A stretch of 64,000 bases of DNA from contig NZ_KV822210.1 of NCBI RefSeq assembly GCF_001815865.1, positions 118,138 through 182,137 on the forward strand, written 5' to 3'. This document shows, in pieces, positions 9,163-17,843 of the stretch (the stretch's first letter is position 1; each line of letters begins with the position of its first letter). The stretch is from Abiotrophia sp. HMSC24B09 (lineage in GTDB: Bacteria > Bacillota > Bacilli > Lactobacillales > Aerococcaceae). Both the position numbers and the translations under genes were made by a program. Below the pieces are notes generated by a model, which worked only from the letters and a program-made list of their open reading frames with translations, was not told the DNA's origin and ran no database searches.

Positions 9163-9678
9163 ATGATTATCTTAATTATGGGGGCGTCTCATACAGGCAA
9201 AACCCTGCTCGCGCAGAGACTATTGGAAAAATATCATTATCCCTACCTATCCATCGACCATCTAAAAATGGGCTTGATTCGGAGTGGCCATAGTCCCCAT
9301 CATGCCATGACGGATGATCAGACCTTGACCGAATTTCTCTGGCCGATTGTGCGGGAGATGATTAAAACAGCCATTGAGAATGGGCAAAATTTGATAGTAG
9401 AAGGCTGCTATATCCCGTTTGATTGGGCCAAGGATTTTGAAGCAGACGAACTTAGCCAGATTAAGTATTATTGCCTAATCATGAGTGAGGATTATATTAG
9501 AAAGCACTTTGCCGATATCAAAGCACATGCCAATGCTATTGAGCAAAGGATAGATGACACTTGGTGTACCCTGGACAGCGTCTTGCGGGACAATGCAAGG
9601 CAGCTCGCTCAGGCTAAGCAAGCGGGCGCCAACTATCTTCTGATTCAAGACGGTTACCAGGTAGAAATCGACTTATAA
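9163..9678 (+). CDS. small P-loop nucleotide kinase-like protein
   Basis: A 171-residue protein with Walker A GASHTGKT at residues 7-14, a hydrophobic beta strand before it, and a kinase-like helical region with basic residues. The size and layout resemble adenylate/shikimate-kinase-like or zeta-toxin-like P-loop kinases, but no motif fixes the substrate. It has a good GGGAGGA ribosome site. No antitoxin-like partner is adjacent, which argues against a toxin role. Function is unknown. Confidence 0.65.
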   Translation: MIILIMGASHTGKTLLAQRLLEKYHYPYLSIDHLKMGLIRSGHSPHHAMTDDQTLTEFLWPIVREMIKTAIENGQNLIVEGCYIPFDWAKDFEADELSQIKYYCLIMSEDYIRKHFADIKAHANAIEQRIDDTWCTLDSVLRDNARQLAQAKQAGANYLLIQDGYQVEIDL

Positions 9679-9765
9679 AAGCTATGGGGTACTGCTGACG
9701 TGGTGCCTTTTACTGTGTCTTGCTTTCGCTAAACTCGCAATGTTTGAAGGCGGTCTTTATGACAT

Positions 9766-9796
9766 ACCCCTAGGCTTCGGCCTGGGGGTCTTTTTT
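9766..9796 (+). terminator. strong terminator with UUCG tetraloop
   Basis: Arms ACCCCTAGGC (9766-9775) and GCCTGGGGGT (9780-9789) close a C(UUCG)G tetraloop and run into TTTTTT. It stands about 90 bases beyond the P-loop kinase stop. Confidence 0.88.
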
Positions 9797-9820
9797 ATTT
9801 GCATTCAACTATTGCAAAAA

Positions 9821-9973
9821 ATGCAATGGTTGACTTGGCTTCTATTTACGGTTTTTGGTCTAAAAGTATATTTTCATGTCGAAAAAAAGCCACCTAAACG
9901 AGAACACGAGGTAACCTTCGAAATCAGCCTCTGGTTGTTCAAGCTCAAGTGGCGCATCAAGTGGGAAGCGTAA
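9821..9973 (+). CDS. doubtful 50-residue membrane-peptide frame
   Basis: The frame encodes one hydrophobic helix followed by a basic, tryptophan-rich tail (EISLWLFKLKW). A longer version would begin at 9740, upstream of and through a strong terminator, so the ATG at 9821 is the first sensible start. No clear ribosome site precedes it. It lies in a gene-poor stretch with another tiny frame of similar flavour at 10028. It may be a remnant of a mobile-element small gene, or not a gene at all. Confidence 0.25.
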   Translation: MQWLTWLLFTVFGLKVYFHVEKKPPKREHEVTFEISLWLFKLKWRIKWEA

Positions 9974-10027
9974 GCTTCCTACACCCCTCCGGGGGTCATG
10001 CTTAGTATATCATAAAAAACAGTGAAA

Positions 10028-10135
10028 ATGAAGAACTTCAAGGTCGAATTCAAAATAGAGCGCACGAAGCCAGATTGGAAAGCGCTAATCGGACGGATTA
10101 TCATCATCGGCGCTTTGTGGCTAACCTTTAAGTAG
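10028..10135 (+). CDS. doubtful 35-residue small protein
   Basis: Encodes a charged N-terminal half (KVEFKIERTKPDW) and one hydrophobic segment (IGRIIIIGALWLTF) near the C-terminus. The start of the charged half resembles the VTFEI tail of the frame at 9821. Ribosome site is weak. Just after it, GGAGATGACAACA precedes a five-codon frame at about 10149, then the strong terminator at 10233, which suggests some small transcription unit is present. No function can be given. Confidence 0.3.
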   Translation: MKNFKVEFKIERTKPDWKALIGRIIIIGALWLTFK

Positions 10136-10232
10136 GAGATGACAACAATGTGTACGGCAGACTAGCAGGAAAGACTAACTAATTGTCACGCAAAGTCTTT
10201 TATCTCAAGTGGGTAAGCGACCTATAAAATCT

Positions 10233-10287
10233 GACCCCATTTTGACCCCTGAAATTTAGAAAGAGGTCAGAATGGGGTCTTTTTTTT
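10233..10287 (+). terminator. strong terminator before queH
   Basis: A 15-bp stem, left arm 10233-10247 (GACCCCATTTTGACC) and right arm 10265-10279, with one wobble pair, followed by eight T residues. It ends whatever is transcribed from the gene-poor 9.8-10.2 kb stretch. Confidence 0.88.
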
Positions 10288-10345
10288 GCGCAATATGAAT
10301 AATAGGAATAACGTAAAATAGCCAATGCTATTTATTCGGCATTTA

Positions 10346-10354
10346 TGGTATACT
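10346..10354 (+). promoter_or_regulatory. extended -10 promoter for queH
   Basis: TGGTATACT (10346-10354) is an extended -10 element. The -35 region is poor. It lies 34 bases before the queH start. Confidence 0.5.
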
Positions 10355-10387
10355 ATAGGTAGATAAATGTGGGAAGGAGATGAGGCC

Positions 10388-11185
10388 ATGCATGCTATGA
10401 TTAACGCGGAAGAAGTCTTACGACGTCTGAAGAATCAGACCATTAACTATGACAAGGTCTTACGCAAAATGATTGTTAAATGGGAGGCCCAGGAAGACAA
10501 GCCAACCATCCTCTTGCATTCTTGTTGTGCGCCTTGTTCGACTTCCACCCTCGAATTTCTCTGCCAACACGCGGAGGTGACCATCTTCTTCTCCAACTCC
10601 AATATTCATCCTAAGTCTGAGTATCAACGCCGAGCCCATGAGCAGAAGCGTTTCATTGACCAATTCAATGAACGGACTGGCCATCAGGCGGGCTTTATTG
10701 AAGATGAATATCGGCCAGAAGTCTTTACGCGTATGGTCATGTTCCATCAATTGGCTGAAGAAGAAGAGGGGGGCGAGCGTTGCTCGGCTTGCTTTAATAT
10801 GCGACTAGACCGGGTAGCGCAAGTGGCCCAAGAATTGGGCTTTGACTACTTTGGTTCGGCTCTGACCCTATCCCCTAAGAAAAACAGTCAGCTCATTAAT
10901 GAATTGGGGCTAGAGGTTCAACAACTCTATGACGTTAACTACTTACCAAGTGATTTTAAGAAGAATAAAGGCTATGAGCGCTCAATCGTCATGTGCCGCG
11001 AATACGATGTCTATCGCCAGTGTTACTGTGGTTGTGTCTTTGCAGCCAAGCAGCAAGGGGTGGACTTACGGGAGGTGAATAAGGAAGCCTTGGCTTATCT
11101 CAAGGATAAGCACGAGAATTGGGACAAGATTTCATTTAACTTTGGCAGGGGTGAGGCGAAGGAGGCCAAAGAAAACCATGATTAA
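10388..11185 (+). CDS. queH: epoxyqueuosine reductase QueH
   Basis: A 265-residue protein of the QueH (DUF208) type, which reduces epoxyqueuosine to queuosine in tRNA as an iron-sulfur alternative to QueG. Cysteine clusters are visible: HSCCAPCST at residues 44-52, CSACFNMR in the middle and CYCGC near the C-terminus. The ATG at 10388 is used because AAGGAGA lies about 8 bases upstream; an ATG at 10367 lies before that site. The last 8 bases overlap the next gene. No other queuosine gene is in the window. Confidence 0.92.
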   Translation: MHAMINAEEVLRRLKNQTINYDKVLRKMIVKWEAQEDKPTILLHSCCAPCSTSTLEFLCQHAEVTIFFSNSNIHPKSEYQRRAHEQKRFIDQFNERTGHQAGFIEDEYRPEVFTRMVMFHQLAEEEEGGERCSACFNMRLDRVAQVAQELGFDYFGSALTLSPKKNSQLINELGLEVQQLYDVNYLPSDFKKNKGYERSIVMCREYDVYRQCYCGCVFAAKQQGVDLREVNKEALAYLKDKHENWDKISFNFGRGEAKEAKENHD

Positions 11186-11777
11186 GATATTTGGTGGCGT
11201 GGTGGACAACCACTTGCCACGCGTGGAGACCAATCGCCTAGTCCTGCGTAAGCGGACCTTGGCGGATGCGGAAGACATGTTTGCCTACGCCCACTTGGAT
11301 ACCGTGGCTCAGGCGGCGGGCTTCCCACGCATTCGGAGTCTAGAACAAGAAATTACCTACTTTACCCAAGTTTTTCCTCAAGAAATGAGTTATCGCAGGG
11401 TGCCGATTGGTTACGGCATTACCCTCAAGGGCATTGACCGAGTGATTGGCTCCATTGATTTTATTGATCGTCTGGGGCCAGATATCTTAGAGATTGGCTA
11501 TGTCCTACATCCTACTTATTGGGGGCGGGGCATTGTACCGGAAGCTGTTTCGGCCTTTATCGAGGTGGCTTTTGGCTTATTGAATCTCTATAAATTAGAG
11601 GCGTCCTGCTATAGCAGTAATGAACAGAGTCAGTCAGTCTTACGAAAATGTGGCTTTTCCCTAGAAGCATGTTTGCGGGGCAGACATCAGTTGGATGATG
11701 TCCGTATCGATGATTTACGTTATGGCCTACTCAAATCGGACTGGGCTCGTCGTCGCGAGCGCGCTTCTTATGCATAG
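11178..11777 (+). CDS. GNAT-family N-acetyltransferase (RimJ/RimL type)
   Basis: A 199-residue GNAT protein: the N-terminal LVLRKRTLADAEDMF strand-helix, the EIGYVLHPTYWGRGI acetyl-CoA-binding segment and the C-terminal SVLRKCGF motif are all typical of RimJ/RimL-like acetyltransferases, which act on ribosomal proteins, antibiotics or metabolites. The substrate is not predictable. The start at 11178 overlaps the queH stop by 8 bases, with AAGGAGG at about 11159; a longer frame from 11142 would run inside queH. It is the last gene of a queH operon. Confidence 0.85.
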   Translation: MIKIFGGVVDNHLPRVETNRLVLRKRTLADAEDMFAYAHLDTVAQAAGFPRIRSLEQEITYFTQVFPQEMSYRRVPIGYGITLKGIDRVIGSIDFIDRLGPDILEIGYVLHPTYWGRGIVPEAVSAFIEVAFGLLNLYKLEASCYSSNEQSQSVLRKCGFSLEACLRGRHQLDDVRIDDLRYGLLKSDWARRRERASYA

Positions 11778-11822
11778 GCTAAAATGGAACCGGTACTGTC
11801 TGGTGGTGCGTTACCAGACAGG

Positions 11823-11859
11823 AAAACCAGGCTAGAGTTCAAGCTCTAGCCTGGTTTTT
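11823..11859. terminator. strong terminator after the GNAT gene
   Basis: Perfect 11-bp stem CCAGGCTAGAG (11827-11837) with CTCTAGCCTGG (11844-11854), AAAA before and TTTTT after. A second hairpin (CTGTCTGGT/ACCAGACAG, about 11798-11820) precedes it. Confidence 0.85.
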
Positions 11860-11887
11860 GTCTTTCGGGACAGAGGGTAGAAAGCGC

Positions 11888-11917
11888 TTGTCGATAGCCC
11901 TAATCATTGCGTATAAT
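11888..11917 (+). promoter_or_regulatory. sigma-A promoter for the oxidoreductase gene
   Basis: TTGTCG (11888-11893) and TATAAT (11912-11917) with 18-base spacing. The start codon follows 70 bases later. Confidence 0.65.
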
Positions 11918-11987
11918 AGAAGTAATTAGCAACTTATGTCAGCTTAGAAAATACTATTTCTCGTCACTAGCAAAAGGAGGTAATGCT

Positions 11988-13037
11988 ATGACCACTCAGC
12001 CCCTCACTCTGGCCTATATCGGCAATGGCAAGAGTACCAACCGCTATCACCTACCCTTTGTCGATCAACTGCCCCATTTGTTTCGGGTCAAAAGCGTCTA
12101 TGTTCGGCACTTTAATTTTGCTTGGCCTAAGCGTCAAGGTATCCACTATAGTCAAGACTTAGCGGCTATTTTAGCAGACCCTGAAGTGGACTTAGTAGTC
12201 ATCACGACGCCCTTGGACTCCCACTATGACTATATTAAACAAGCTCTCCTAGCAGGCAAACACGTTCTGTGTGAGAAGCCCTTTTTAGCGACCGCCCAAG
12301 AGGCGCGCGAGCTCTTTGGCTTGGCGGAAGCATTAGGCCTACACCTAGAGTGCTATCAAAATCGTCGCTATGATTCGGACTACCTCACTAGCCTAGCGGT
12401 CATCGAGTCGGGCAAGTTGGGTGATTTGCTGGAAGTTGAAATGCACTTTGATTACTATCGACCAGAAGTTCCGCAAGGGCAGGAAACCTTTACTCTCAAT
12501 TCGAGTTTTCTCTACAGTCACGCATGCCACACCTTAGATCAAGTGATTGCCTATTTTGGTCGACCTGACCGGGTGGTCTACGATGTTCGATCTCTTTTAG
12601 GCCCCAATCGTATGAATGACTACTTCGACCTGGATCTCTATTATGGTCCCCTCAAGGTTTCCGTGAAATCCTCCTACTTCCGCCTAGAAGAACGACCTTC
12701 CTTCCAACTTTATGGCAGTAAGGGCTCCTTTATCAAGGCTAGCAAGGACCGCCAGGAGGAAGATCTCAAGGCCTTCTATATGCCAGACCAGCCTGATTTT
12801 GGTTTGGATAGGCCAGAGCACTACGGCATTCTGTCTAGTCTCAATCAAGAGGGGCGCCTAGTCCGACAAGCCATTCAGAGCCAAAGGGGCGATTATGGCC
12901 GCGTCTATCAGGCCCTCTATGCCACGCTCAGAGAAGGTGCTCCCCGTCGCGTTAAACCGCAAGAGACCTTGCTGCAGTTAGAAATACTAGAGGCTGGTAT
13001 TGCCAGTCTGAAGGCCAGTTGGCAAGCAGCACCTTAG
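11988..13037 (+). CDS. Gfo/Idh/MocA-family oxidoreductase
   Basis: A 349-residue NAD(P)-dependent oxidoreductase. The N-terminal Rossmann fold begins LAYIGNGKSTNRYHLPF, and the family's catalytic lysine motif CEKPF is near residue 100. The C-terminal half is the usual beta-sheet dimer domain. Members act on inositol, sugars or biliverdin; the substrate here is unknown. The ATG at 11988 has an AAAGGAGG site 8 bases upstream, whereas the longer open frame has none. The HAD-kinase fusion follows 42 bases later and may be co-transcribed. Confidence 0.85.
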   Translation: MTTQPLTLAYIGNGKSTNRYHLPFVDQLPHLFRVKSVYVRHFNFAWPKRQGIHYSQDLAAILADPEVDLVVITTPLDSHYDYIKQALLAGKHVLCEKPFLATAQEARELFGLAEALGLHLECYQNRRYDSDYLTSLAVIESGKLGDLLEVEMHFDYYRPEVPQGQETFTLNSSFLYSHACHTLDQVIAYFGRPDRVVYDVRSLLGPNRMNDYFDLDLYYGPLKVSVKSSYFRLEERPSFQLYGSKGSFIKASKDRQEEDLKAFYMPDQPDFGLDRPEHYGILSSLNQEGRLVRQAIQSQRGDYGRVYQALYATLREGAPRRVKPQETLLQLEILEAGIASLKASWQAAP

Positions 13038-13079
13038 TATTCAGCAAATGACTTAATTCAAGAAAAGGAGTTGTCGCCC

Positions 13080-14555
13080 ATGGCCAACTTTATCTGGGAC
13101 CTGGACGGGACCCTCATTAATTCCTATCCCCATACCCTAGAGGCGCTAGCCGAAACCTATCAAGACTTCGGACTCAGTTTCGATCGAGACATGGTAGCAT
13201 CCTATATTATTGATTATTCCATCCGCGACCTCATCGCTAATCTGGTGGCATCAGGCCAGGTGGACCGCGACCCTTTTGTGGCCAGACTTAAACAAGCGAC
13301 CGCTGCTCGGGACGAGCAGATTGGTCCCATGGAAGGGGCAGATGTCACCCTAGCTGGCTTGAAGCAAGCAGGCCATCGCCACTTTGTCTACACCCATAAG
13401 GACAAGGCAGCCTTCCAAGTTCTGGAACGATTGGGGTGGACTGACTATTTCGATGAAGTCATTACCATTGAAGCAGGATTTAAGCGCAAGCCTGACCCTC
13501 AAGGGGTGCACTATCTCTTAGCTAAATATCAATTGGATCCGGCTCAAACCTACTATGTTGGTGACCGCGACCTAGATATTGAGTTTGCCCTGGCTGCCGG
13601 TGTAGGAAGCATTAACTTTATCGGAGCAAAGACTGGTCAGCAACGCGTCATGACGCAGTTAAAGGATATTCTGGATTGGTTCGCGCCTAGTGATGGCCCC
13701 GTCACACCGGAATTTCAGGCTAAGTTAGCGGCCTCTTTGTCAGCCCGTTTAACACCCTTGGACCATCTATCGCTTAACGCGGTTTTCCGGGCCGACTTAC
13801 CTCAGTACCAGCGGCGCTATTTCGTCAAGGTGTATGCGGAAGCAGACAAGTTTAAGCGGGATAAGCTAGGTCTTCTGGCAATCTGGCCCGATTGGTATGT
13901 TGCGGATTTGGTCTTAGAAGGGCGCCATGTTCTCGTTCAGGACTGGCAGGAACTAGCCCCAGTGGTGGCGCCAAGCCTTGAAGATTTAGGTAAGCTAGGT
14001 GAGCTCCTAGCCCAAACACATTTGAAGCTAGCGCCTTTAGCTGATCACTTGCGACGTCAACCGCCTCTCAGTCAGCAAGTAACCAGCTGGCATCAGGATT
14101 TACTAGGTAGCTCTGAAGCGGCAAGGCTAGCACCCCTCTATGATTTTTTCCAAGCTCGCTTTGAGCAAATCGATGCGGAGTATGCCAGTCTTCCGCAAGC
14201 GGTTCTGCATGGAGACTACTCTTGGCGTAACCTCAAACGTAGAGGGGATGAGTGGGCGGTCATTGACTTTGAGCGCCTTGTGGTCGATATTCCCTGGCGT
14301 GAATTAGGTAAGCTCTGGTTACGTGAAGTCAAGTCGACAGAAGAACGCCAAGCCTTTCTAGCAGGCTACCGCAAGATTCTGCCCCTGCAAGAACCAAGCC
14401 CCTTGCTAGATGCCTGTCTCTCCTTCCAATTGGCCCAAGGCATCTACCGCTATGTCCTCAAGGTCGATGACCGAGAGTTCCGTCAGATGGCGGATGAGGT
14501 GATTGAGGATGTTCAAGCCTGGTGCGTGAGTCAAGGATTGGATATGAGTAATTAA
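13080..14555 (+). CDS. HAD hydrolase fused to an APH/choline-kinase-like domain
   Basis: A 491-residue two-domain protein. Residues 1 to about 205 are a HAD phosphatase of the phosphoglycolate-phosphatase type: DLDGT with Asp7/Asp9, a helical cap, and the FKRKPDPQG and GDRDLDIEFA motifs. Residues about 230-491 carry protein-kinase-like aminoglycoside phosphotransferase features: an N-lobe lysine in YFVKVY, the catalytic loop HGDYSWRN at 377-384 and the metal-binding Asp of AVIDFE at 396. One protein would thus hold a phosphatase and a phosphotransferase. The ATG at 13080 follows AAAAGGAG. Substrates are unknown. Confidence 0.82.
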   Translation: MANFIWDLDGTLINSYPHTLEALAETYQDFGLSFDRDMVASYIIDYSIRDLIANLVASGQVDRDPFVARLKQATAARDEQIGPMEGADVTLAGLKQAGHRHFVYTHKDKAAFQVLERLGWTDYFDEVITIEAGFKRKPDPQGVHYLLAKYQLDPAQTYYVGDRDLDIEFALAAGVGSINFIGAKTGQQRVMTQLKDILDWFAPSDGPVTPEFQAKLAASLSARLTPLDHLSLNAVFRADLPQYQRRYFVKVYAEADKFKRDKLGLLAIWPDWYVADLVLEGRHVLVQDWQELAPVVAPSLEDLGKLGELLAQTHLKLAPLADHLRRQPPLSQQVTSWHQDLLGSSEAARLAPLYDFFQARFEQIDAEYASLPQAVLHGDYSWRNLKRRGDEWAVIDFERLVVDIPWRELGKLWLREVKSTEERQAFLAGYRKILPLQEPSPLLDACLSFQLAQGIYRYVLKVDDREFRQMADEVIEDVQAWCVSQGLDMSN

Positions 14556-14580
14556 TTTTTTACCACAGCTCTCAATTTTT

Positions 14581-14589
14581 TGCTATAAT
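14581..14589 (+). promoter_or_regulatory. extended -10 promoter for the ClC gene
   Basis: TGCTATAAT (14581-14589), a consensus extended -10, 22 bases before the start codon. No clear -35. Confidence 0.6.
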
Positions 14590-14611
14590 ATTCACTAGAA
14601 GAGGTGATAGT

Positions 14612-16168
14612 ATGCGTAGGAGATTTCAAGAATTTGCGGCTCGCCGTAATAAGACTCGCTATGTCTTAGCGGGACTCTTAGTCGGGGTCTTGGTCGGGCT
14701 GATTGTGTCGGCCTTCCGCTTCCTGATAGGTTTCGTCCTGTCTTGGGTGGTATCGGCTTATCAGGCCATGCAGGCCAACCCTTGGCTGATTTTGCCTTAT
14801 ATTGCGGGGACCATAGTGCTAGGCTATGTTCTGGGGCTGATTGTCCGAAGTGAACCCTATATCAAGGGGAGCGGGATTCCACAGGTAGAGCTCCAGCTTC
14901 AAGGGCATCTAAGCCTTAACTGGTGGTCTATTCTCTGGAAGAAATTTGTGGCAGGCGGTATTGCTATTGGGTCCGGACTCTTCCTAGGCCGTGAAGGGCC
15001 CTCTATTCAATTGGGATCAGCAGTCGGTCAAGGGGTCGCCAAGGTAACCAAGAGTAATCGTGTCCAAGAAAATATCCTGATTTCCAGTGGGGCAGGGGCC
15101 GGCCTAGCGGCGGCCTTTAATGCCCCTATTGCGGGCTTGCTCTTCGTCTTGGAGGAGGTCCACCATAGTTTCAGTCCGACTGTTGCCTTGACGACTTTGA
15201 CGGCAACGGTGACGGCCAACTTTATTTCCCTTCATGCTTTTGGCAATCATCCAGCTCTTGATTTAGGCAATCATCTTAAATTCCCAGTCGCCTATTATGG
15301 CTATTTGGTAGTCTTGGGGATTTTCTTAGCACTTTTTGGCTGGTGCTACCAACGCGTCACCTTTGCTTTGCCAAGGCTTTATGCAAAATTAGTGCCTTGG
15401 GTTAAACCACCATTTTATGGCATTGTGGCTGGCTTGCTGATTATTCCAATTGGCATAGTCGCACCCCATATTCTAGGTGGAGGTGGTGAGCTCATCTTAG
15501 AATTAGCTCACACTAAGACGCCACTCTTAGTGCTAGCCCTTATTCTTCTGGTCCGTTTTGTATTTTCCATGGTTTCTTATGGGACTGGCCTGCAAGGTGG
15601 GATTTTCCTGCCTATCTTGTCCCTAGGTGCCTTGGTAGGTGCCTTATACGGTCAGTTCATTATCAATATTACCGGCATGGATCAGGAACTCTTGCTCTGC
15701 TTCATTTTCTTCGCTATGGCAGGGGGCTTTGCAGCCATCGGTAAAGCCCCACTAACGGCTTTACTTCTAGTTAGCGAAATGGTAGGCGGCCTCAACCAAC
15801 TCATGCCGCTAGCGGTAGTGGTCTTATCAGCTTTTCTTCTTGCAGAAGCCCTTAAGATGCCACCAATTTATGAGGCATTAGCTGAAAAAATGCTGCACCA
15901 AGAGGACCTAGCCAAGACAGGTCGACGGACAACCTTTGAAGTGCCAATTTTCGTTGATAGCCCATTGGTAGGCCAAAAGGTAGCCGCTATTAAGTGGCCT
16001 GAAGATGTCTTAATCGCTACTATCCGTCGAGGTGAGAAGGAATACATTACCAAAGGCAAAATGGTCCTGCAAGCAGGCGATATTCTAATTGCGTTGACGG
16101 ACGAAGGCATTGTAGGCCATATGCATCAAGCTATGAACCAACTAGCTATGCCAGCGCAAGATTCATGA
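14612..16168 (+). CDS. ClC-type chloride/proton antiporter with C-terminal TrkA_C domain
   Basis: A 518-residue membrane protein. ClC signatures are complete: GSGIP at 86-90, GREGP at 126-130 with the gating glutamate E128, and an EE pair at 181-182 where E182 matches the internal proton glutamate of the E. coli exchanger. GGIFLPILSLGAL is the later selectivity-filter segment. The proton glutamate points to an exchanger, not a channel. Residues about 440-510 form a soluble RCK_C-like domain (TrkA_C), a regulatory ligand-binding module. Such proteins exchange Cl- or F- for H+; F- specificity is unlikely because the filter is of the common type. Confidence 0.92.
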   Translation: MRRRFQEFAARRNKTRYVLAGLLVGVLVGLIVSAFRFLIGFVLSWVVSAYQAMQANPWLILPYIAGTIVLGYVLGLIVRSEPYIKGSGIPQVELQLQGHLSLNWWSILWKKFVAGGIAIGSGLFLGREGPSIQLGSAVGQGVAKVTKSNRVQENILISSGAGAGLAAAFNAPIAGLLFVLEEVHHSFSPTVALTTLTATVTANFISLHAFGNHPALDLGNHLKFPVAYYGYLVVLGIFLALFGWCYQRVTFALPRLYAKLVPWVKPPFYGIVAGLLIIPIGIVAPHILGGGGELILELAHTKTPLLVLALILLVRFVFSMVSYGTGLQGGIFLPILSLGALVGALYGQFIINITGMDQELLLCFIFFAMAGGFAAIGKAPLTALLLVSEMVGGLNQLMPLAVVVLSAFLLAEALKMPPIYEALAEKMLHQEDLAKTGRRTTFEVPIFVDSPLVGQKVAAIKWPEDVLIATIRRGEKEYITKGKMVLQAGDILIALTDEGIVGHMHQAMNQLAMPAQDS

Positions 16169-16172
16169 TAAT

Positions 16173-16203
16173 AAAAAGGCTGAGACAGCGTCTCAGCCTT
16201 TTT
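16173..16203. terminator. bidirectional terminator between convergent genes
   Basis: Perfect 14-bp stem AAAAAGGCTGAGAC (16173-16186) with GTCTCAGCCTTTTT (16190-16203) and a three-base loop. It serves the ClC gene and the minus-strand permease, whose stop begins at 16205. Confidence 0.92.
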
Positions 16204-16204
16204 G

Positions 16205-17548
16205 TTAGTTTTGCATTTGGCGTTTAGAGTAAAACCACCCGATTAAAATCACTAGGGCGCAGAGTAAACTGAAAACCAAAGTAGTTTGAAGGGAAGAAAT
16301 CAAACTCCCACCAATGACCAGAGCAGCCCCGATAATCCCCATCACTGGAGCAAAGAGACTGGTCAGACGATTGCTAGCCAAGCCCTCCCGATTGAGTTTG
16401 ATGACGCGAAGATAGAGGATGATGTAGAAGATGTAGTTGAAGACAATAGTAATTTCGCTGACATCGCCCTTGCCCATAATCCCGAATTTTTGTGTTAGGT
16501 AATGAATCAAGAGCCAAACTAGCGTAATAGCAGTAAAGAGGATGGCGGAAGGTACGGATACCTGATATTTAGGGTGAATCTCTTCCAAGCGACCTTTTGG
16601 TAACATGCCTTTTTCAGCATAGGCCTGTGGTAGACGCATCCCAGCTAAGAGGAGGCCGTTGAGAACCCCTAGCATGGAGATAATCACCACGACTAGGATT
16701 AGGTTGCCAGCGCGTTCACCTAAGAGTGAAGTAAGGGCGTAGGTGATGGCTTGGTCACCAGTTGATAGCACGAAAGTTGCCCCCAGAATGCGGACCATGC
16801 CATAGAAGAAGAGCAAGTAAGTCAAGAGAATAATGAGCGGTCCAATAATGAAGGCACGAATCAAATCACGTTTTGGATGTTTGAGCTCGGGTGCAATAGT
16901 CACGACATAGTTCCAACCTTCATAGGTGAAGGCCAGAGGAACTAGGGCCGATAGCCAACCTAAGCCCACATTGCTCGGTTCAATTGCGGAAATACTAGCC
17001 GGAAGATTTGGCGCGGGTGCTGACCAGAAGAGACCAGCAAAGACAATCAGGGCCAAGGGCACCATCTTGACGAACATGGTTAAGGTTTGGAAGTAACCCC
17101 CGAGGACACGAGAGAGGACATTCAAGGCCATGAAGAAGAGGGTATAGGCCATACCTAAGAGCACTTGCTGACCTAGGTTAAGGTCAAGATTGAAGAGTAT
17201 GCCGGTGTAGATGGCAGAAGCCCAAGACACAACAGCAACCACACTTGGAATCATGACGAAGGCTAAGAACCAACCATAGCCAGTCGCTAAGCGAGAAGAA
17301 ATAAAGCGGTCTAAGTAAGCCACAACCCCACCACTTGAAGTCTCTAACTTAGCAAATTCTGACAAGGATAGGGAACCAAAGACGATATTGCTGGCCCCAA
17401 TGGATAGGACTAGTAAGCCTAAGGCTAGGCTACCACCCGTATAGGTCAGGATGTCATCAGCCTTGAAGTAAATCCCCGAACCGACCACAATCCCAATAAT
17501 CATCGCTACAGCTGTTAAGAGGCCGTAGGCTTTTTTTGGTTGATTCAT
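16205..17548 (-). CDS. APC-superfamily amino-acid permease
   Basis: A 447-residue, about 12-helix transporter. The N-terminal IIGIVVGSGIYFK segment is the unwound helix 1 that binds substrate in APC transporters, and the helix 6 block PLAFTYEGWNYV is of the LAT/heteromeric-exchanger-like subgroup. It probably moves a neutral or branched amino acid by antiport or proton symport. The start ATG (17548) has AGGAGG 7 bases upstream. It is a single-gene unit with its own promoter. Confidence 0.88.
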   Translation of the reverse strand: MNQPKKAYGLLTAVAMIIGIVVGSGIYFKADDILTYTGGSLALGLLVLSIGASNIVFGSLSLSEFAKLETSSGGVVAYLDRFISSRLATGYGWFLAFVMIPSVVAVVSWASAIYTGILFNLDLNLGQQVLLGMAYTLFFMALNVLSRVLGGYFQTLTMFVKMVPLALIVFAGLFWSAPAPNLPASISAIEPSNVGLGWLSALVPLAFTYEGWNYVVTIAPELKHPKRDLIRAFIIGPLIILLTYLLFFYGMVRILGATFVLSTGDQAITYALTSLLGERAGNLILVVVIISMLGVLNGLLLAGMRLPQAYAEKGMLPKGRLEEIHPKYQVSVPSAILFTAITLVWLLIHYLTQKFGIMGKGDVSEITIVFNYIFYIILYLRVIKLNREGLASNRLTSLFAPVMGIIGAALVIGGSLISSLQTTLVFSLLCALVILIGWFYSKRQMQN

Positions 17549-17586
17549 ATATAATACCTCCTAATATCAAAGATGAATTACTCTAC

Positions 17587-17615
17587 ATTATACGCTTTTA
17601 GACCTTGGCGCACAA
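17587..17615 (-). promoter_or_regulatory. sigma-A promoter for the permease
   Basis: On the minus strand TTGTGC (17615-17610) and TATAAT (17592-17587) are spaced by 17 bases, about 40 bases upstream of the start. Confidence 0.65.
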
Positions 17616-17843
17616 GAAGAATTTGAATAAAGTGGCAAAAAAATGAGAATTGGATGAGTCCTACTCGGTTCAGAGCGTTTTTTATACTGGAAATATGTGT
17701 AAAATCTACTATAAATATGACAAAAGTCCCTTAGTGATTAATCAGCACATAGAGAAGGTAGCAAAATAAGATAGTAAAATATTTGCTAGGCGCTTACAAT
17801 TATATTAGGTAAGTATGATTACTTTTATGAGGAGGAGAGGCGT

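Noticed and set aside
9163..9678. Zeta-type toxin
   Set aside because: The Walker A motif alone is shared by many kinases, and no epsilon-like antitoxin gene is next to it.
9740..9820. Upstream extension of the small frame ending at 9973
   Set aside because: It would be translated through a strong UUCG-loop terminator (9766-9796), so a start before it is not credible.
17781..17799. Possible cre site before the GH36 gene
   Set aside because: Only the right half (CGCTTACA) fits the consensus; the left half does not.
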